This document shows positions 22,710 through 30,640 of a stretch of 32,987 bases of DNA, one piece after another. Position numbers and translations under genes: made by a program. Origin of the DNA: JAEXNA01 sp050486105 (GTDB taxonomy: Bacteria; Vulcanimicrobiota; Xenobia; Xenobiales; JADMJV01); NCBI GenBank assembly GCA_050486105.1, contig JBJHCR010000029.1:1-32987 (forward strand). The letters run 5' to 3'. Positions within the stretch are counted from its first letter, which is position 1. Each line of letters starts with the position of its first letter. A model generated the notes under the pieces. That model had not been told where the DNA came from. It was given only the letters and a program-made list of their open reading frames with translations, and did not search any database.

Positions 22710-24092
22710 TCAACGTCCCATCATGCCTGACAAAGTGTTTCTAATGTTCTCAATGCTTGTTCTAAAGTAAGGATCTTCAATATTGGAGTCAATTTTTCGG
22801 CAGGAATGCATTACCGTTGTATGGTCGCGACCACCAAACTGAGAACCTATTTCAGGATAGGAAGCTCCGGTCAGTTCCTTGCACAAGAACATGGCAATCT
22901 GTCGAGGCTTAACCACCTTTTGATCCCGTCGCTTGCCGATCAACTCACCTTTGCTAATGCTGAAGTATTCACAAACGGCTTTCTGTATGGACTCGATAGT
23001 GAACATCTGAAGCGAGGGGTCAGGCAGGATTCCTTTGAGAGCTTCTGTGGCTAACTCTACTGTGATGGGTTGTTGCTGCAACGAAGAGAAGGCCAGCAAG
23101 CGAGTGAGTGCTCCTTCGAGCTCTCTAATGTTAGAAGGAACCCGTTCGGCCAAAAGGTGCGAAACATCATTGGGAATAGGGCACTTGCATTGTTCGGCTT
23201 TCTTGCGAAGAATAGCTACTCGAGTTTCAAAGTCCGGGGTTTGAATATCGGCTATCATGCCCCATTCGAAACGGGAGCGCAGTCGGTCTTCTAGAGTAGG
23301 AATCTGCCGAGGAGTTCTATCGCTGGTAATCACGATCTGTTTGTTGGCCCCGTGAAGCTCATTGAAGGTATGAAAGAATTCCTCTTGAGTCCGTTCCTTA
23401 TTGGCTAGAAACTGAATATCGTCCACCAGCAGTATATCTACGGTGCGATAACTGCGGCGGAATTTATTCATCTTAGCTTCGGATATCGAGTCGATCATCT
23501 CGTTGGTGAAGCGTTCCGCACTCATATAGGCAATTTTAGCCTCGGGATTCTTTTTCAGAATGGTGTGACCTATAGCGTGCATCAAATGAGTTTTACCAAG
23601 ACCTACACCACCATAAATAAAAAGCGGATTATAGGCTTTTGCAGGCTGTTCGGCCACCGCAATGGCGGCCGCCGAAGCCAAGCTGTTGCTGGCACCCCGA
23701 ACAAACGTTTGAAAGGTGTAGCGCGGATTCAAAGGGGAGAATGGACTTGGATTTTTGCTGCTCACTCGATTCACTTTCACTGAGGGTAGAGGGTTCGGTT
23801 TCAGAAGCGCTAGAGATTGCTTTTCCGATATTGTTTCGAATTCAACTCGCAGCGAACGAGAGTTGGGGAGCGGAAGATGAGACAGAACTTTACTTCTGTT
23901 TGAAGGGCGATTCAGATATTCGCTGGAGTACGGTCCGAGCACTCCAATCACCAAGCGGTCATCCTCGCTCTTGAGGGGAACCGAGCCTTCGATGAAGCCC
24001 AGAATTGGGCCATCCAATTCGTCGCTAAGTCTTTGCAGACAATATTCCCACGAGTGTCCCAGGGTAGGGATCACATGCTGTTGTGTCATCAT
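22710..24092 (-). CDS. dnaA: Chromosomal replication initiator DnaA
   Basis: 460 residues from ATG 24092, chosen because GAGGA lies eight bases upstream and because the protein then begins as DnaA does (MMTQQHVIPTLGHSWEYCLQRL). The open frame extends 56 codons further but would cover DnaA boxes and has an unrelated sequence. Domain I (about 1-80) binds helicase or regulators. A short linker follows. The AAA+ domain III has Walker A GGVGLGKTH, Walker B DILLVDDIQF and sensor R-rich TLEDRLRSRFEWG. Domain IV has the DnaA signature (PRQIAMFLCKELTGASYPEIG, then FGGRDHTTVMHSC), the DnaA-box reading helix-turn-helix. Divergent from rpmH across the candidate origin; probably autoregulated by the boxes upstream. 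Confidence 0.97.
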   Translation of the reverse strand: MMTQQHVIPTLGHSWEYCLQRLSDELDGPILGFIEGSVPLKSEDDRLVIGVLGPYSSEYLNRPSNRSKVLSHLPLPNSRSLRVEFETISEKQSLALLKPNPLPSVKVNRVSSKNPSPFSPLNPRYTFQTFVRGASNSLASAAAIAVAEQPAKAYNPLFIYGGVGLGKTHLMHAIGHTILKKNPEAKIAYMSAERFTNEMIDSISEAKMNKFRRSYRTVDILLVDDIQFLANKERTQEEFFHTFNELHGANKQIVITSDRTPRQIPTLEDRLRSRFEWGMIADIQTPDFETRVAILRKKAEQCKCPIPNDVSHLLAERVPSNIRELEGALTRLLAFSSLQQQPITVELATEALKGILPDPSLQMFTIESIQKAVCEYFSISKGELIGKRRDQKVVKPRQIAMFLCKELTGASYPEIGSQFGGRDHTTVMHSCRKIDSNIEDPYFRTSIENIRNTLSGMMGR

Positions 24093-24239
24093 TTGTTGAG
24101 TCCTCTGTCTATGGGGCTCTCTCTCTTGATACCAGGTTGCTAGAGGTGCGTGAAGCGGTCCTAGAACCCGGAAACCGGGGGAGCCTAGACTTTGCGTTGG
24201 ATGGCTTGGCACTCGAATCCTACCGAAAATGGACCGAAA

Positions 24240-24425
24240 GAGTTTCCACTTTATCCACAAAACTGTGGAAAACTCGAGAGATCCTTAAGATGTCTGAACT
24301 GCTGATCGCTCAAGGAGACTGAAAATAAAAAAAATGAGAGAATTTATCTGAGACGATCAGGCTCAGAAGGCTCTGTTACAGGGTTTTTCTGACTGTGGAT
24401 AAAGATGTGGATATATTGGATAACT
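24240..24425. other. Candidate replication origin (oriC)
   Basis: Between the divergent dnaA and rpmH. There is a perfect DnaA box TTATCCACA (24251-24259) with an inverted near-match TGTGGAAAA (24264-24272), four bases apart. There is a second perfect box TGTGGATAA (24394-24402) followed by TGTGGATAT (24406-24414, one mismatch) and ATTGGATAA (24415-24423, two mismatches), all in the same direction. Between the two groups lies an A/T-rich tract (about 24320-24350, with AAAATAAAAAAAATGAG) that could be the unwinding element. The gene neighbourhood (rpmH-rnpA-...-parB on one side, dnaA-dnaN on the other) is the classical one. The rest of the dnaA upstream region (24093-24239) has only a small CCCGG-AAA-CCGGG hairpin (24167-24179). 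Confidence 0.75.
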
Positions 24426-24426
24426 C

Positions 24427-24458
24427 AAAAGGCCTTGACATTCGACCACCGGCCTTTT
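24427..24458 (+). repeat. Terminator-like inverted repeat enclosing the rpmH -35 element
   Basis: AAAAGGCC (24427-24434) and GGCCTTTT (24451-24458) are perfect inverted copies separated by 16 bases that contain TTGACA. Followed by one more T, it could stop transcription leaving the origin, or act as an operator for the rpmH promoter. Confidence 0.6.
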
Positions 24459-24464
24459 TATATT
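24435..24464 (+). promoter_or_regulatory. Promoter of the rpmH-rnpA cluster
   Basis: Perfect -35 TTGACA (24435-24440), an 18-base spacer and -10 TATATT (24459-24464), giving a start near 24471 and a short leader before the rpmH ribosome-binding site (GGAGGA, 24484-24489). Confidence 0.8.
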
Positions 24465-24494
24465 CATCAACAGCCTTTTTTTCGGAGGAACCTA

Positions 24495-24629
24495 ATGAAG
24501 AGGACATATCAACCCAAAGCAAGCTATCGCAAGAAAGTTCACGGCTTTCGAAAACGCATGAGCGCTCCGGGAGGACGCAACGTTTTGGCTCGACGTAGAA
24601 AAAAGGGTCGGCATCGCCTTTCCTATTAA
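24495..24629 (+). CDS. rpmH: 50S ribosomal protein L34
   Basis: 44 residues, ATG preceded by GGAGGA. Almost entirely basic, with the invariant L34 opening MKRTYQP, the GFRKRM segment, GGRNVLARRRKKGRHRLSY and the usual length. The longer open frame from 24405 is not used, because the promoter lies inside it. First gene of the rightward cluster from the origin, followed after 96 bases by rnpA, the order found in most bacteria. Confidence 0.97.
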   Translation: MKRTYQPKASYRKKVHGFRKRMSAPGGRNVLARRRKKGRHRLSY

Positions 24630-24725
24630 ACGGAACTTTTTGCGTCCTAGATCTGGAAAAGACCCTATCAACTCTTCAGACTCGCGCTCTGCCCCACGGG
24701 AGCGGGATGTCTGTGAATATGAATT

Positions 24726-25070
24726 GTGGAGACACTGAAGACGAACCGAGAATTTGAGAGAGTCTTCAGACAAGGGCGCTCTGTGTCTGACGGCTTTCTC
24801 GTTCTCTTAGGGCGACGAAGTCGTAAAGCACCTTTGAGGATCGGTTTCTGCATTTCTAAGAAAACGGGTAAGGCCGTTGTGAGAAATCGCTTGCGGCGGC
24901 GCCTCAAGGAAATCTTCGGGCAGTTGGAAGGAAGGCTAGATTCTAGATGGGACCTCGTGATGGTCAGCAAGCCGACCAGTGTGAACCTGACCTTCCAACA
25001 ATTGAAGACCAGGATCGAATCCCTGACCAGCCGACTGGGAGTTCAAGTATTGCAGGCCGATTCGCAGTGA
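24726..25070 (+). CDS. rnpA: RNase P protein component
   Basis: 114 residues from GTG 24726. It has the family features: an opening with REFERVFRQGRSVSDGF, RIGFCISKKTGKAVVRNRLRRRLKEIF, which contains the RNR motif that contacts RNase P RNA, and a closing helix. It binds the precursor-tRNA leader and stabilises the ribozyme encoded by rnpB at 3964. The N-terminus is about 8-10 residues shorter than usual and no good ribosome-binding site precedes the start, so the exact start is uncertain. Its stop overlaps the yidD start (GTGA). Confidence 0.95.
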   Translation: METLKTNREFERVFRQGRSVSDGFLVLLGRRSRKAPLRIGFCISKKTGKAVVRNRLRRRLKEIFGQLEGRLDSRWDLVMVSKPTSVNLTFQQLKTRIESLTSRLGVQVLQADSQ

Positions 25071-25258
25071 TTTTGATCGCCGGCTACCAAAGGATCAGTC
25101 GACTGACTCCCCCAGTCTGTCGATTTCAGCCGACCTGTTCTGAGTACACCCGACAAGCCATTTTGAAATACGGCTTTTGGAAGGGTTCTGCTATGGGAGC
25201 TTGGCGAATTTGCCGCTGTCACCCGTTCACTAAAGGAGGATTCGATCCTGTCCCTTAA
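25067..25258 (+). CDS. yidD: Membrane protein insertion efficiency factor YidD
   Basis: 63 residues from GTG 25067, which overlaps the rnpA stop; a longer upstream frame overlapping rnpA has no family resemblance. The YidD core is clear: AGYQRISRLTPPVCRFQPTC, SEYTRQAILKYGFWKGSAMG, then RICRCHPF and GGFDPVP, with the conserved cysteines. YidD assists YidC in inserting inner-membrane proteins. Slightly short at the N-terminus compared with the usual 70-85 residues. yidC follows after 30 bases. Confidence 0.92.
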   Translation: MILIAGYQRISRLTPPVCRFQPTCSEYTRQAILKYGFWKGSAMGAWRICRCHPFTKGGFDPVP

Positions 25259-25288
25259 TGGGCGGACTTAGGAACGTAGATCGAAGCC

Positions 25289-25987
25289 ATGCAGTGGATT
25301 GCCGACATATTTATTGCGATCTTGGAGAGCTTGAACAGCCTTACGGGCAGTTTTGGCCTTTCCCTGGTCTTTTTTGCCGCCTTGATCAAACTCGGTCTTT
25401 GGCCTCTCACCAACATGCAGTATCGCTCCATGAAGGCCATGCAGGAGATTCAGCCAGAGATTGAGCGGTTACAGAAAGAGTACAAGAATGATCGCGAGGG
25501 CCTAGCTAAAGCCCAAGCCGAGTTTTTTCAAGAGCGAGGCATCAACCCACTCGCTGGATGCTTTCCCATCCTGGTGCAGATGCCCATTCTGATTTCTATC
25601 TGGCAGGCCATTATTGGGGCACCCGAGTTGTTTTCTAACGCCTATTTCCTCTGGATTCGACCCGGTCCTCTGCAACTTGCCTGGCCGGAATACTTCGCCT
25701 CAAGTCTGGCAGACCGGGATGCTCTCTTGATCCTAGTATACGGCATGACTATGGTTATCCAGCAACAGTTGACTCCAACTTCGGGTAAGGGCCCTCAGAA
25801 GCAGATCGGCCTGTTCATGAGTGTCTTCTTCACTCTCCTCATGTGGTTTTACGAATGGCCTTGCGCTCTCATACTCTACTGGACCGTGTTCAACTTCCTG
25901 AACATCATTCAGCAAGGCATCATACATCGAAGTACGGCTTCAGCGACTCCTCCAGCCAAAGTGGAGCCGGCTCCCACTCCAGCATAA
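25289..25987 (+). CDS. yidC: Membrane protein insertase YidC, short form
   Basis: 232 residues with about five membrane helices. The conserved groove region is seen in SLVFFAALIKLGLWPLTNMQYRSMKAMQEIQPEI, with a cytoplasmic coiled-coil loop (about 50-82). It is followed by NPLAGCFPILVQMPILISIWQAI and a C-terminal PCALILYWTVFNFLNIIQQ. There is neither the large periplasmic domain of proteobacterial YidC nor a lipobox, so it is of the minimal type. It inserts membrane proteins alone or with SecYEG. The C-terminal tail is Pro/Ala-rich. Position between yidD and khpB is standard. Confidence 0.95.
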   Translation: MQWIADIFIAILESLNSLTGSFGLSLVFFAALIKLGLWPLTNMQYRSMKAMQEIQPEIERLQKEYKNDREGLAKAQAEFFQERGINPLAGCFPILVQMPILISIWQAIIGAPELFSNAYFLWIRPGPLQLAWPEYFASSLADRDALLILVYGMTMVIQQQLTPTSGKGPQKQIGLFMSVFFTLLMWFYEWPCALILYWTVFNFLNIIQQGIIHRSTASATPPAKVEPAPTPA

Positions 25988-26017
25988 AGCTTTAACGAAC
26001 AGCGAAAGGAAGGTTCC

Positions 26018-26509
26018 ATGAACGACGCTACAAATGACGATGAGGAAGACTTCGATGATGAGGACCCCATCGCGGAGTTGCTTTTTGACATAACTGACCA
26101 TTTTGGCTTGACTGCTGAAATCGAGTACGAAGAACGTAAAGACCACGTCCGTTACCATATTGAAGGTCCCGACATGGGTGTCTTGATCGGTCGTCGGGGC
26201 TCCACTTTGAATGCTCTACAATTCTTGGTAGGAGTGATCAATGCTCGCAAGAAGTTGGTGGATTATCGAGTGGTTATCGATGTCGAAAGCTATCGAGACC
26301 GCCGAGAGAAACAGCTTTTGGACATGGCTCGTCGGACCGCTACCAAGGCTGCCCGAGAGGGACGGGAGATCACCTTGGCTCCCATGTCTGCAGCGGAACG
26401 TCGAGTGATCCATATGGCTCTAGCCGATCGTGACGACATCACCACTTACTCTGAGGGCGAAGAGCCTGAACGTTGTGTAGTGGTGGCCCCGGGGGGCGAT
26501 GACGACTGA
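26018..26509 (+). CDS. khpB: KH-R3H RNA-binding protein KhpB (Jag), lacking the Jag-N domain
   Basis: 163 residues. A very acidic leader (about 1-20) is followed by a KH domain with GVLIGRRGSTLNALQFLV and an R3H domain with LAPMSAAERRVIHMAL and TYSEGEEPERCVVVAP, the family phrase. The Jag-N domain that precedes these in most Firmicutes proteins is missing. KhpB binds RNA, often with KhpA, and affects cell division and envelope genes in Gram-positives. The ribosome-binding site is GAAAGGAAGG before ATG. The end overlaps mnmE by 11 bases. Confidence 0.9.
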   Translation: MNDATNDDEEDFDDEDPIAELLFDITDHFGLTAEIEYEERKDHVRYHIEGPDMGVLIGRRGSTLNALQFLVGVINARKKLVDYRVVIDVESYRDRREKQLLDMARRTATKAAREGREITLAPMSAAERRVIHMALADRDDITTYSEGEEPERCVVVAPGGDDD

Positions 26510-27887
26510 AGCTCGAATCTTCTCCGAAACTATCGTAGCAGTGGCGACGCCACCCGGAGTGGGGGGAGTCGCCATTGTGCGTTTGAGTGGACCGGAGAGC
26601 CAGAGTATTGGTCGACGGATCTTTGTCATCCCAGGAGAGCCGAGTGCCCAAGAGTGGCCCAGTCACCTGCTGCGCTACGGGCGCCTACTGGACCCGTCAA
26701 CGGGTGAAACCGTCGATCGTGGCATGGCGGTCTTGATGAGAGCGCCCCGGAGCTTCACCGGGGAAGATGTGCTCGAACTCCACTTGCACGGTAGCCCGGT
26801 ACTCTGTGACCAGGCCATCAGAATTGCCACCGAGCAGGGGGCTCGATTGGCTCGGCCCGGAGAGTTCACCGAGCGCGCTTTCCTCAATGGAAAGTTGGAT
26901 CTCGCACAAGCTGAATCCGTGTTGGACCTCATCGAGAGTCGCACCAAGGCTCAGGCCCGTCTGGCGGTGCAACATCTCGAGGGACGTTTTTCTCAGAAGG
27001 TTCAGTCCCTCCGAGACGAGGTGTTCCGATGGCTCACTATCTTGGAAGCGGAGATCGACTTTGGCGATGATATCGAGGATTTGCCGGATGCGCGCCATGA
27101 AGAATTGCTGGCATCTCTAGAAGAGCAAGTGGAATCCCTCCTCAGAGATGCTCACCTGGGCAGAGTTCAGGTCCAGGGCTTGAGGACCGTTTTGGTGGGA
27201 GCCCCCAATGCAGGGAAATCGTCTCTTCTCAACGCTCTCTTGGGCGAGGAGCGAGCGCTGGTCACCTCGGTCCCCGGGACCACCCGGGATCGCATCGAAG
27301 TGGAATGCTACCTGCAAGGTGTGCTGCTGTCTTTGATGGATACCGCTGGGCTGCGATCGGATACCGACGATGAGGTGGAGCAATTGGGTATGCTCAAGAC
27401 TCGAGAAGCCCTGGCAAAAGCCGACTTTCAGGTCCTGGTGGTGGATGGAAACAGCACCCAGATTCCGCTCTTCGAGGGCGAGATGATCGCCCCGGATGTG
27501 ATTCTGGTGAACAAGAGCGATCTCCCTCGCAGACTCGATCTCGAAGCCTTGGGGCGTGCCTACCCGACAGCCCGAGTCGAGAGCTGTCAGCTGCTCACCG
27601 AGGCCGGCCGCGAGCAAGCCGTCAATCTCTTGATGTCGGCTGCTCGGCAATGCTTGACGACCACCTCCGGAGAATGTTTTAGTCTCAACCAAAGGCATAG
27701 AGAAGCGCTTGTGCGCACCAAAGAGGCCCTCCAAGCTATGAGAGACACTCTGAGCAGGGGCTTCAGCAGCGAATTCTTGGCTCTGGACCTGAGGAGGATC
27801 GCGGTGTTGTTGGGTGAGATTCTAGGGCTCGACGTAACCGAAGAAGTCTTGGATCGAATCTTCAGTCAATTCTGTCTTGGGAAGTAG
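26499..27887 (+). CDS. mnmE: tRNA modification GTPase MnmE
   Basis: 462 residues. The N-terminal tetrahydrofolate-binding domain has TIVAVATPPGVGGVAIVRLSGP and the helical domain surrounds the GTPase: G1 GAPNAGKSS (about 231-239), G2 PGTTRD, G3 DTAG, G4 NKSD. It ends in CLGK, the form of the C-terminal C-(I/L)-G-K motif whose cysteine is needed for catalysis. With MnmG it makes the carboxymethylaminomethyl group at wobble uridine 34 of certain tRNAs. It overlaps khpB by 11 bases in a different frame and is followed by mnmG, its partner, 38 bases later. Confidence 0.97.
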   Translation: MTTEARIFSETIVAVATPPGVGGVAIVRLSGPESQSIGRRIFVIPGEPSAQEWPSHLLRYGRLLDPSTGETVDRGMAVLMRAPRSFTGEDVLELHLHGSPVLCDQAIRIATEQGARLARPGEFTERAFLNGKLDLAQAESVLDLIESRTKAQARLAVQHLEGRFSQKVQSLRDEVFRWLTILEAEIDFGDDIEDLPDARHEELLASLEEQVESLLRDAHLGRVQVQGLRTVLVGAPNAGKSSLLNALLGEERALVTSVPGTTRDRIEVECYLQGVLLSLMDTAGLRSDTDDEVEQLGMLKTREALAKADFQVLVVDGNSTQIPLFEGEMIAPDVILVNKSDLPRRLDLEALGRAYPTARVESCQLLTEAGREQAVNLLMSAARQCLTTTSGECFSLNQRHREALVRTKEALQAMRDTLSRGFSSEFLALDLRRIAVLLGEILGLDVTEEVLDRIFSQFCLGK

Positions 27888-27925
27888 GCCGGGTTAAGGT
27901 GGAGAAGGATCAAAGGAGCAAAAAG

Positions 27926-29806
27926 ATGACTGTAGTGAAATCCGATATCATCGTGGTGGGTGCTGGTCACGCGGGCTGTGAAGCCGCCCTAGCTGCTGCT
28001 CGTATCGGCTGCCGAGTGGCTCTCTTGACGGCGAGTCTCAGCCACATTGCCCGAATGCCTTGCAATCCCTCCATTGGGGGTCCAGCCAAGGCCCAATTGG
28101 CCACCGAAGTGGACGCCTTAGGGGGCGCAATGGGTCGAGTGATCGACGAGACCCACATTCATATTCGAATGCTGAATACCCGCAAAGGACCGGCGGTTCA
28201 AGCCCTTCGAGCTCAAGCCGATCGTCCGATATACTCTCAGCGCATGCGCGAGGAAGTCGAGAGAGTTCCAGAGATTACCATTCATCAGGACTTGGTGATG
28301 GATCTGATCTTGGAGAACGGTCGTGTGGTTGGCCTGAGCAGCCAGAGTGGACACAGCTATCGGGCTTCTGCGGTCGTTTTGACTACCGGCACCTTCCTGG
28401 GTGGCAAGCTCTTCATGGGGGAGATGAGCCTGGCTGGGGGTCGGTCCGGGGAACCTGCAGCTTCGGGACTCTCAGAAAGTTTGCTCCGGCACGGCTTGAA
28501 GTTGGGACGCTTGAAGACCGGGACCACTCCTCGTCTAGACCGCGAGACCATCGACTGGGAGGTGATGACCGAGCAGAAGCCCAGCGATGTTCCCCTGGTT
28601 TTTTCGGAACTTTCGGAACTCAAGCTTCCTCAGCGACAACTGAGTTGCTACCTCACCGAGACCACGCTTCAGACCAAGAAAGTGATCCTGGAGAATCTCC
28701 ATCGGTCACCCATGTATGGCGGGATCATCGAGGGAACCGGGCCTCGCTATTGTCCCTCCATCGAAGACAAGATGGTGCGTTTTCAAGACAAGGACACCCA
28801 TCAAATCTTTGTCGAGCCTGAAGGCTTTGAGGTGCCCGATGTGTACTTGCAGGGGGTCTCCACTTCGTTGCCTCTAGACGTTCAATTCCAAGTAGTGCGC
28901 TCCATCCCAGGCCTGGAGAAAGCGGTGATCTTGAAGCCCGGCTATGCGGTGGAATACGATTACGTGGAACCAACCCAACTGCACCCCACCTTGGAGGTTC
29001 GGAGCTTACCGGGTCTGTTCTTGGCTGGGCAGATCAACGGCACTTCGGGTTATGAGGAGGCTGCTGCCCAAGGGCTCCTAGCCGGCGCCAATGCAGCTCT
29101 CAAGGCCGGAGGTTCAGATCCGTTAGTGCTGGGTCGAGATCAGGCTTATCTCGGGGTGCTCATCGACGATCTGATCACCAAGGGCACCCGGGAGCCCTAC
29201 CGTATGCACACCTCCCGCGCTGAGTACCGGCTGCTCCTGCGCCAGGACAACGCCGACCAGCGGTTGACCCCGCTGGGCCACAAGCTCGGTCTGATCGAAG
29301 CTCAACGTTGGCAAACCTTTCAAAGTAAACTCCAAGCCATGCAAGCCGAAGATTTTCGTTTGGCCGGGCGCCGAGTGAAGGGTGACGAGGCTGCAGACTT
29401 TTCGGATCGCTTGCAGAGCCCCATTAAGCCGGGCACGAGCTTTAGAGAGCTTTTGCGGCGTCCCGAGGTCACTCTGGATGACCTAAGGGCCTTGGAAGGT
29501 TTGGAGCCTTTGCCTTCTCGGGTTGCCAAGCAGGTTGAGATCGCAGTGAAATATGAAGGCTATTTGGAGCGTCAAAAGCAAGATGTGGAGCGCTTTTCTA
29601 AGGACGAGAAGAAGCGCATACCCGCAGACCTCGACTACTCTCAGATCCGTTCTATCTCTTCTGAGGGGAGAGAGAAACTGGCCTTTCATCGGCCCCAAAC
29701 CCTGGGACTGGCCTCGAGGATCCCGGGGGTGACCCCGTCGGATATCTCGGCGCTCTTGATCACCTTGCGCCATCGGGATGGGGCATCTGCGGTTCCTCAG
29801 AGGTGA
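27926..29806 (+). CDS. mnmG: tRNA modification FAD enzyme MnmG (GidA)
   Basis: 626 residues from ATG 27926, chosen because AAGGAG lies seven bases upstream; a GTG at 27899 has no such site. The FAD-binding Rossmann motif VVGAGHAGCEAALAAARIG is at the N-terminus. MnmG-typical phrases follow: MPCNPSIGGPAKAQLATEVDALGG, TGTFLGGKLFMGE, GYAVEYDYVEPTQLHPTLE, GLFLAGQINGTSGYEEAAAQG and TSRAEYRLLLRQDNAD. It works with MnmE at U34 of tRNA. Its stop overlaps the rsmG start (GTGA). Confidence 0.97.
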   Translation: MTVVKSDIIVVGAGHAGCEAALAAARIGCRVALLTASLSHIARMPCNPSIGGPAKAQLATEVDALGGAMGRVIDETHIHIRMLNTRKGPAVQALRAQADRPIYSQRMREEVERVPEITIHQDLVMDLILENGRVVGLSSQSGHSYRASAVVLTTGTFLGGKLFMGEMSLAGGRSGEPAASGLSESLLRHGLKLGRLKTGTTPRLDRETIDWEVMTEQKPSDVPLVFSELSELKLPQRQLSCYLTETTLQTKKVILENLHRSPMYGGIIEGTGPRYCPSIEDKMVRFQDKDTHQIFVEPEGFEVPDVYLQGVSTSLPLDVQFQVVRSIPGLEKAVILKPGYAVEYDYVEPTQLHPTLEVRSLPGLFLAGQINGTSGYEEAAAQGLLAGANAALKAGGSDPLVLGRDQAYLGVLIDDLITKGTREPYRMHTSRAEYRLLLRQDNADQRLTPLGHKLGLIEAQRWQTFQSKLQAMQAEDFRLAGRRVKGDEAADFSDRLQSPIKPGTSFRELLRRPEVTLDDLRALEGLEPLPSRVAKQVEIAVKYEGYLERQKQDVERFSKDEKKRIPADLDYSQIRSISSEGREKLAFHRPQTLGLASRIPGVTPSDISALLITLRHRDGASAVPQR

Positions 29807-30522
29807 GTGGCGACTCCCTCCAAAGTGCCTTGCTCGATTTGAATCAGCAGCCGAGAGCCGAGCAACTCCGCCAACTGCAAGCCCTCGAGGATCGCTTCGT
29901 GGAGCTTGGTTCTGTTCGCGGAGTTACGGCACTTAAGAGTCGTGAGGCCATCAACTCGGATTTGCTTTTGGATTCTCTGGTAGTTCTGCCTGCCTTACCA
30001 GACTCAGGAAAGATTATCGATATTGGCACCGGTGGGGGAGTTCCCGGCTTGGTTTTGGCCATTTTGCGTCCGGATCTCTCGTTTGTCCTCACCGACGCGG
30101 CCTCCAAGAAGACAGATTTTGTCCAAGAAACCGTTCAAGAACTTGGATTGGTGAACGTTGAGGTGGTCACAGGTCGCCTCGAAGACCTGGGACGCAAGCT
30201 TGAGTTTCGGGAAGCTTTTCGGGTGGTTACGGCTAAGGCTCTCGCATCTCTCAACGTACTCTTGGAGTTGTCGTTCCCGCTTTTGCAAGTGGGTGGAACG
30301 CTGTTGGCCCTCAAAGGTCCGACCTTCCCCCAAGAGCGAGAGCAAGCAGACTATGCCATGTCCGAGCTCGGGGCTCAGCTTCACTTCGTGCAGCCCTACT
30401 CTCGAGAAGACAAGGAACTCTACCTCGTTGGCCTCTTAAAGTCTGAGCCCACCTCCGAGCGCTACCCCCGTCGCAATGGGGTGCCTCAAAAAAAACCTCT
30501 CTTGTCTTCCAGGAAACCTTGA
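29803..30522 (+). CDS. rsmG: 16S rRNA m7G527 methyltransferase RsmG (GidB)
   Basis: 239 residues from GTG 29803 overlapping the mnmG stop. The SAM-binding motif IIDIGTGGGVPGLVLAI is central, preceded by INSDLLLDSLVVLPAL and followed by LTDAASKKTDFVQETVQELGL and the family phrase VVTAKALASLNVLLEL. It methylates G527 of 16S rRNA; its loss is linked to low-level streptomycin resistance in other bacteria. The C-terminus (RYPRRNGVPQKKPLL) is typical. It normally precedes parA-parB; here parB follows directly. Confidence 0.95.
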   Translation: MSGDSLQSALLDLNQQPRAEQLRQLQALEDRFVELGSVRGVTALKSREAINSDLLLDSLVVLPALPDSGKIIDIGTGGGVPGLVLAILRPDLSFVLTDAASKKTDFVQETVQELGLVNVEVVTGRLEDLGRKLEFREAFRVVTAKALASLNVLLELSFPLLQVGGTLLALKGPTFPQEREQADYAMSELGAQLHFVQPYSREDKELYLVGLLKSEPTSERYPRRNGVPQKKPLLSSRKP

Positions 30523-30548
30523 ATAAAATTCCGTATAAGAGACTCGAT

Positions 30549-30568
30549 ACACTCCCGCTCGGAAGTGT
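30549..30568. promoter_or_regulatory. 20-bp imperfect palindrome upstream of parB
   Basis: ACACT-c-CCG-CT-CGG-a-AGTGT: symmetric except for one position in each arm. It lies 73 bases before the parB start in the rsmG-parB gap and could be an operator or a leader hairpin. It is not the parS consensus. Confidence 0.35.
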
Positions 30569-30640
30569 CATAAGGGAGGCGTTCTTGGCACTGGGCCCGG
30601 TTGTGGGTGGGGTGTCGTCGCTTCCAAAGGAGGTCTGCAA

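Noticed and set aside
22360..22713. Leftward frame of 117 residues between dnaA and dnaN
   Set aside because: It contains the dnaA terminator and has no protein-like composition.
24093..24260. 56-codon extension of dnaA to 24260
   Set aside because: No ribosome-binding site there, no resemblance to DnaA domain I, and it would translate through a perfect DnaA box. ATG 24092 has GAGGA eight bases upstream.
24947..25066. N-terminal extension of yidD
   Set aside because: It lies wholly within rnpA in another frame and does not match the YidD family. GTG 25067 overlaps the rnpA stop as other pairs do here.
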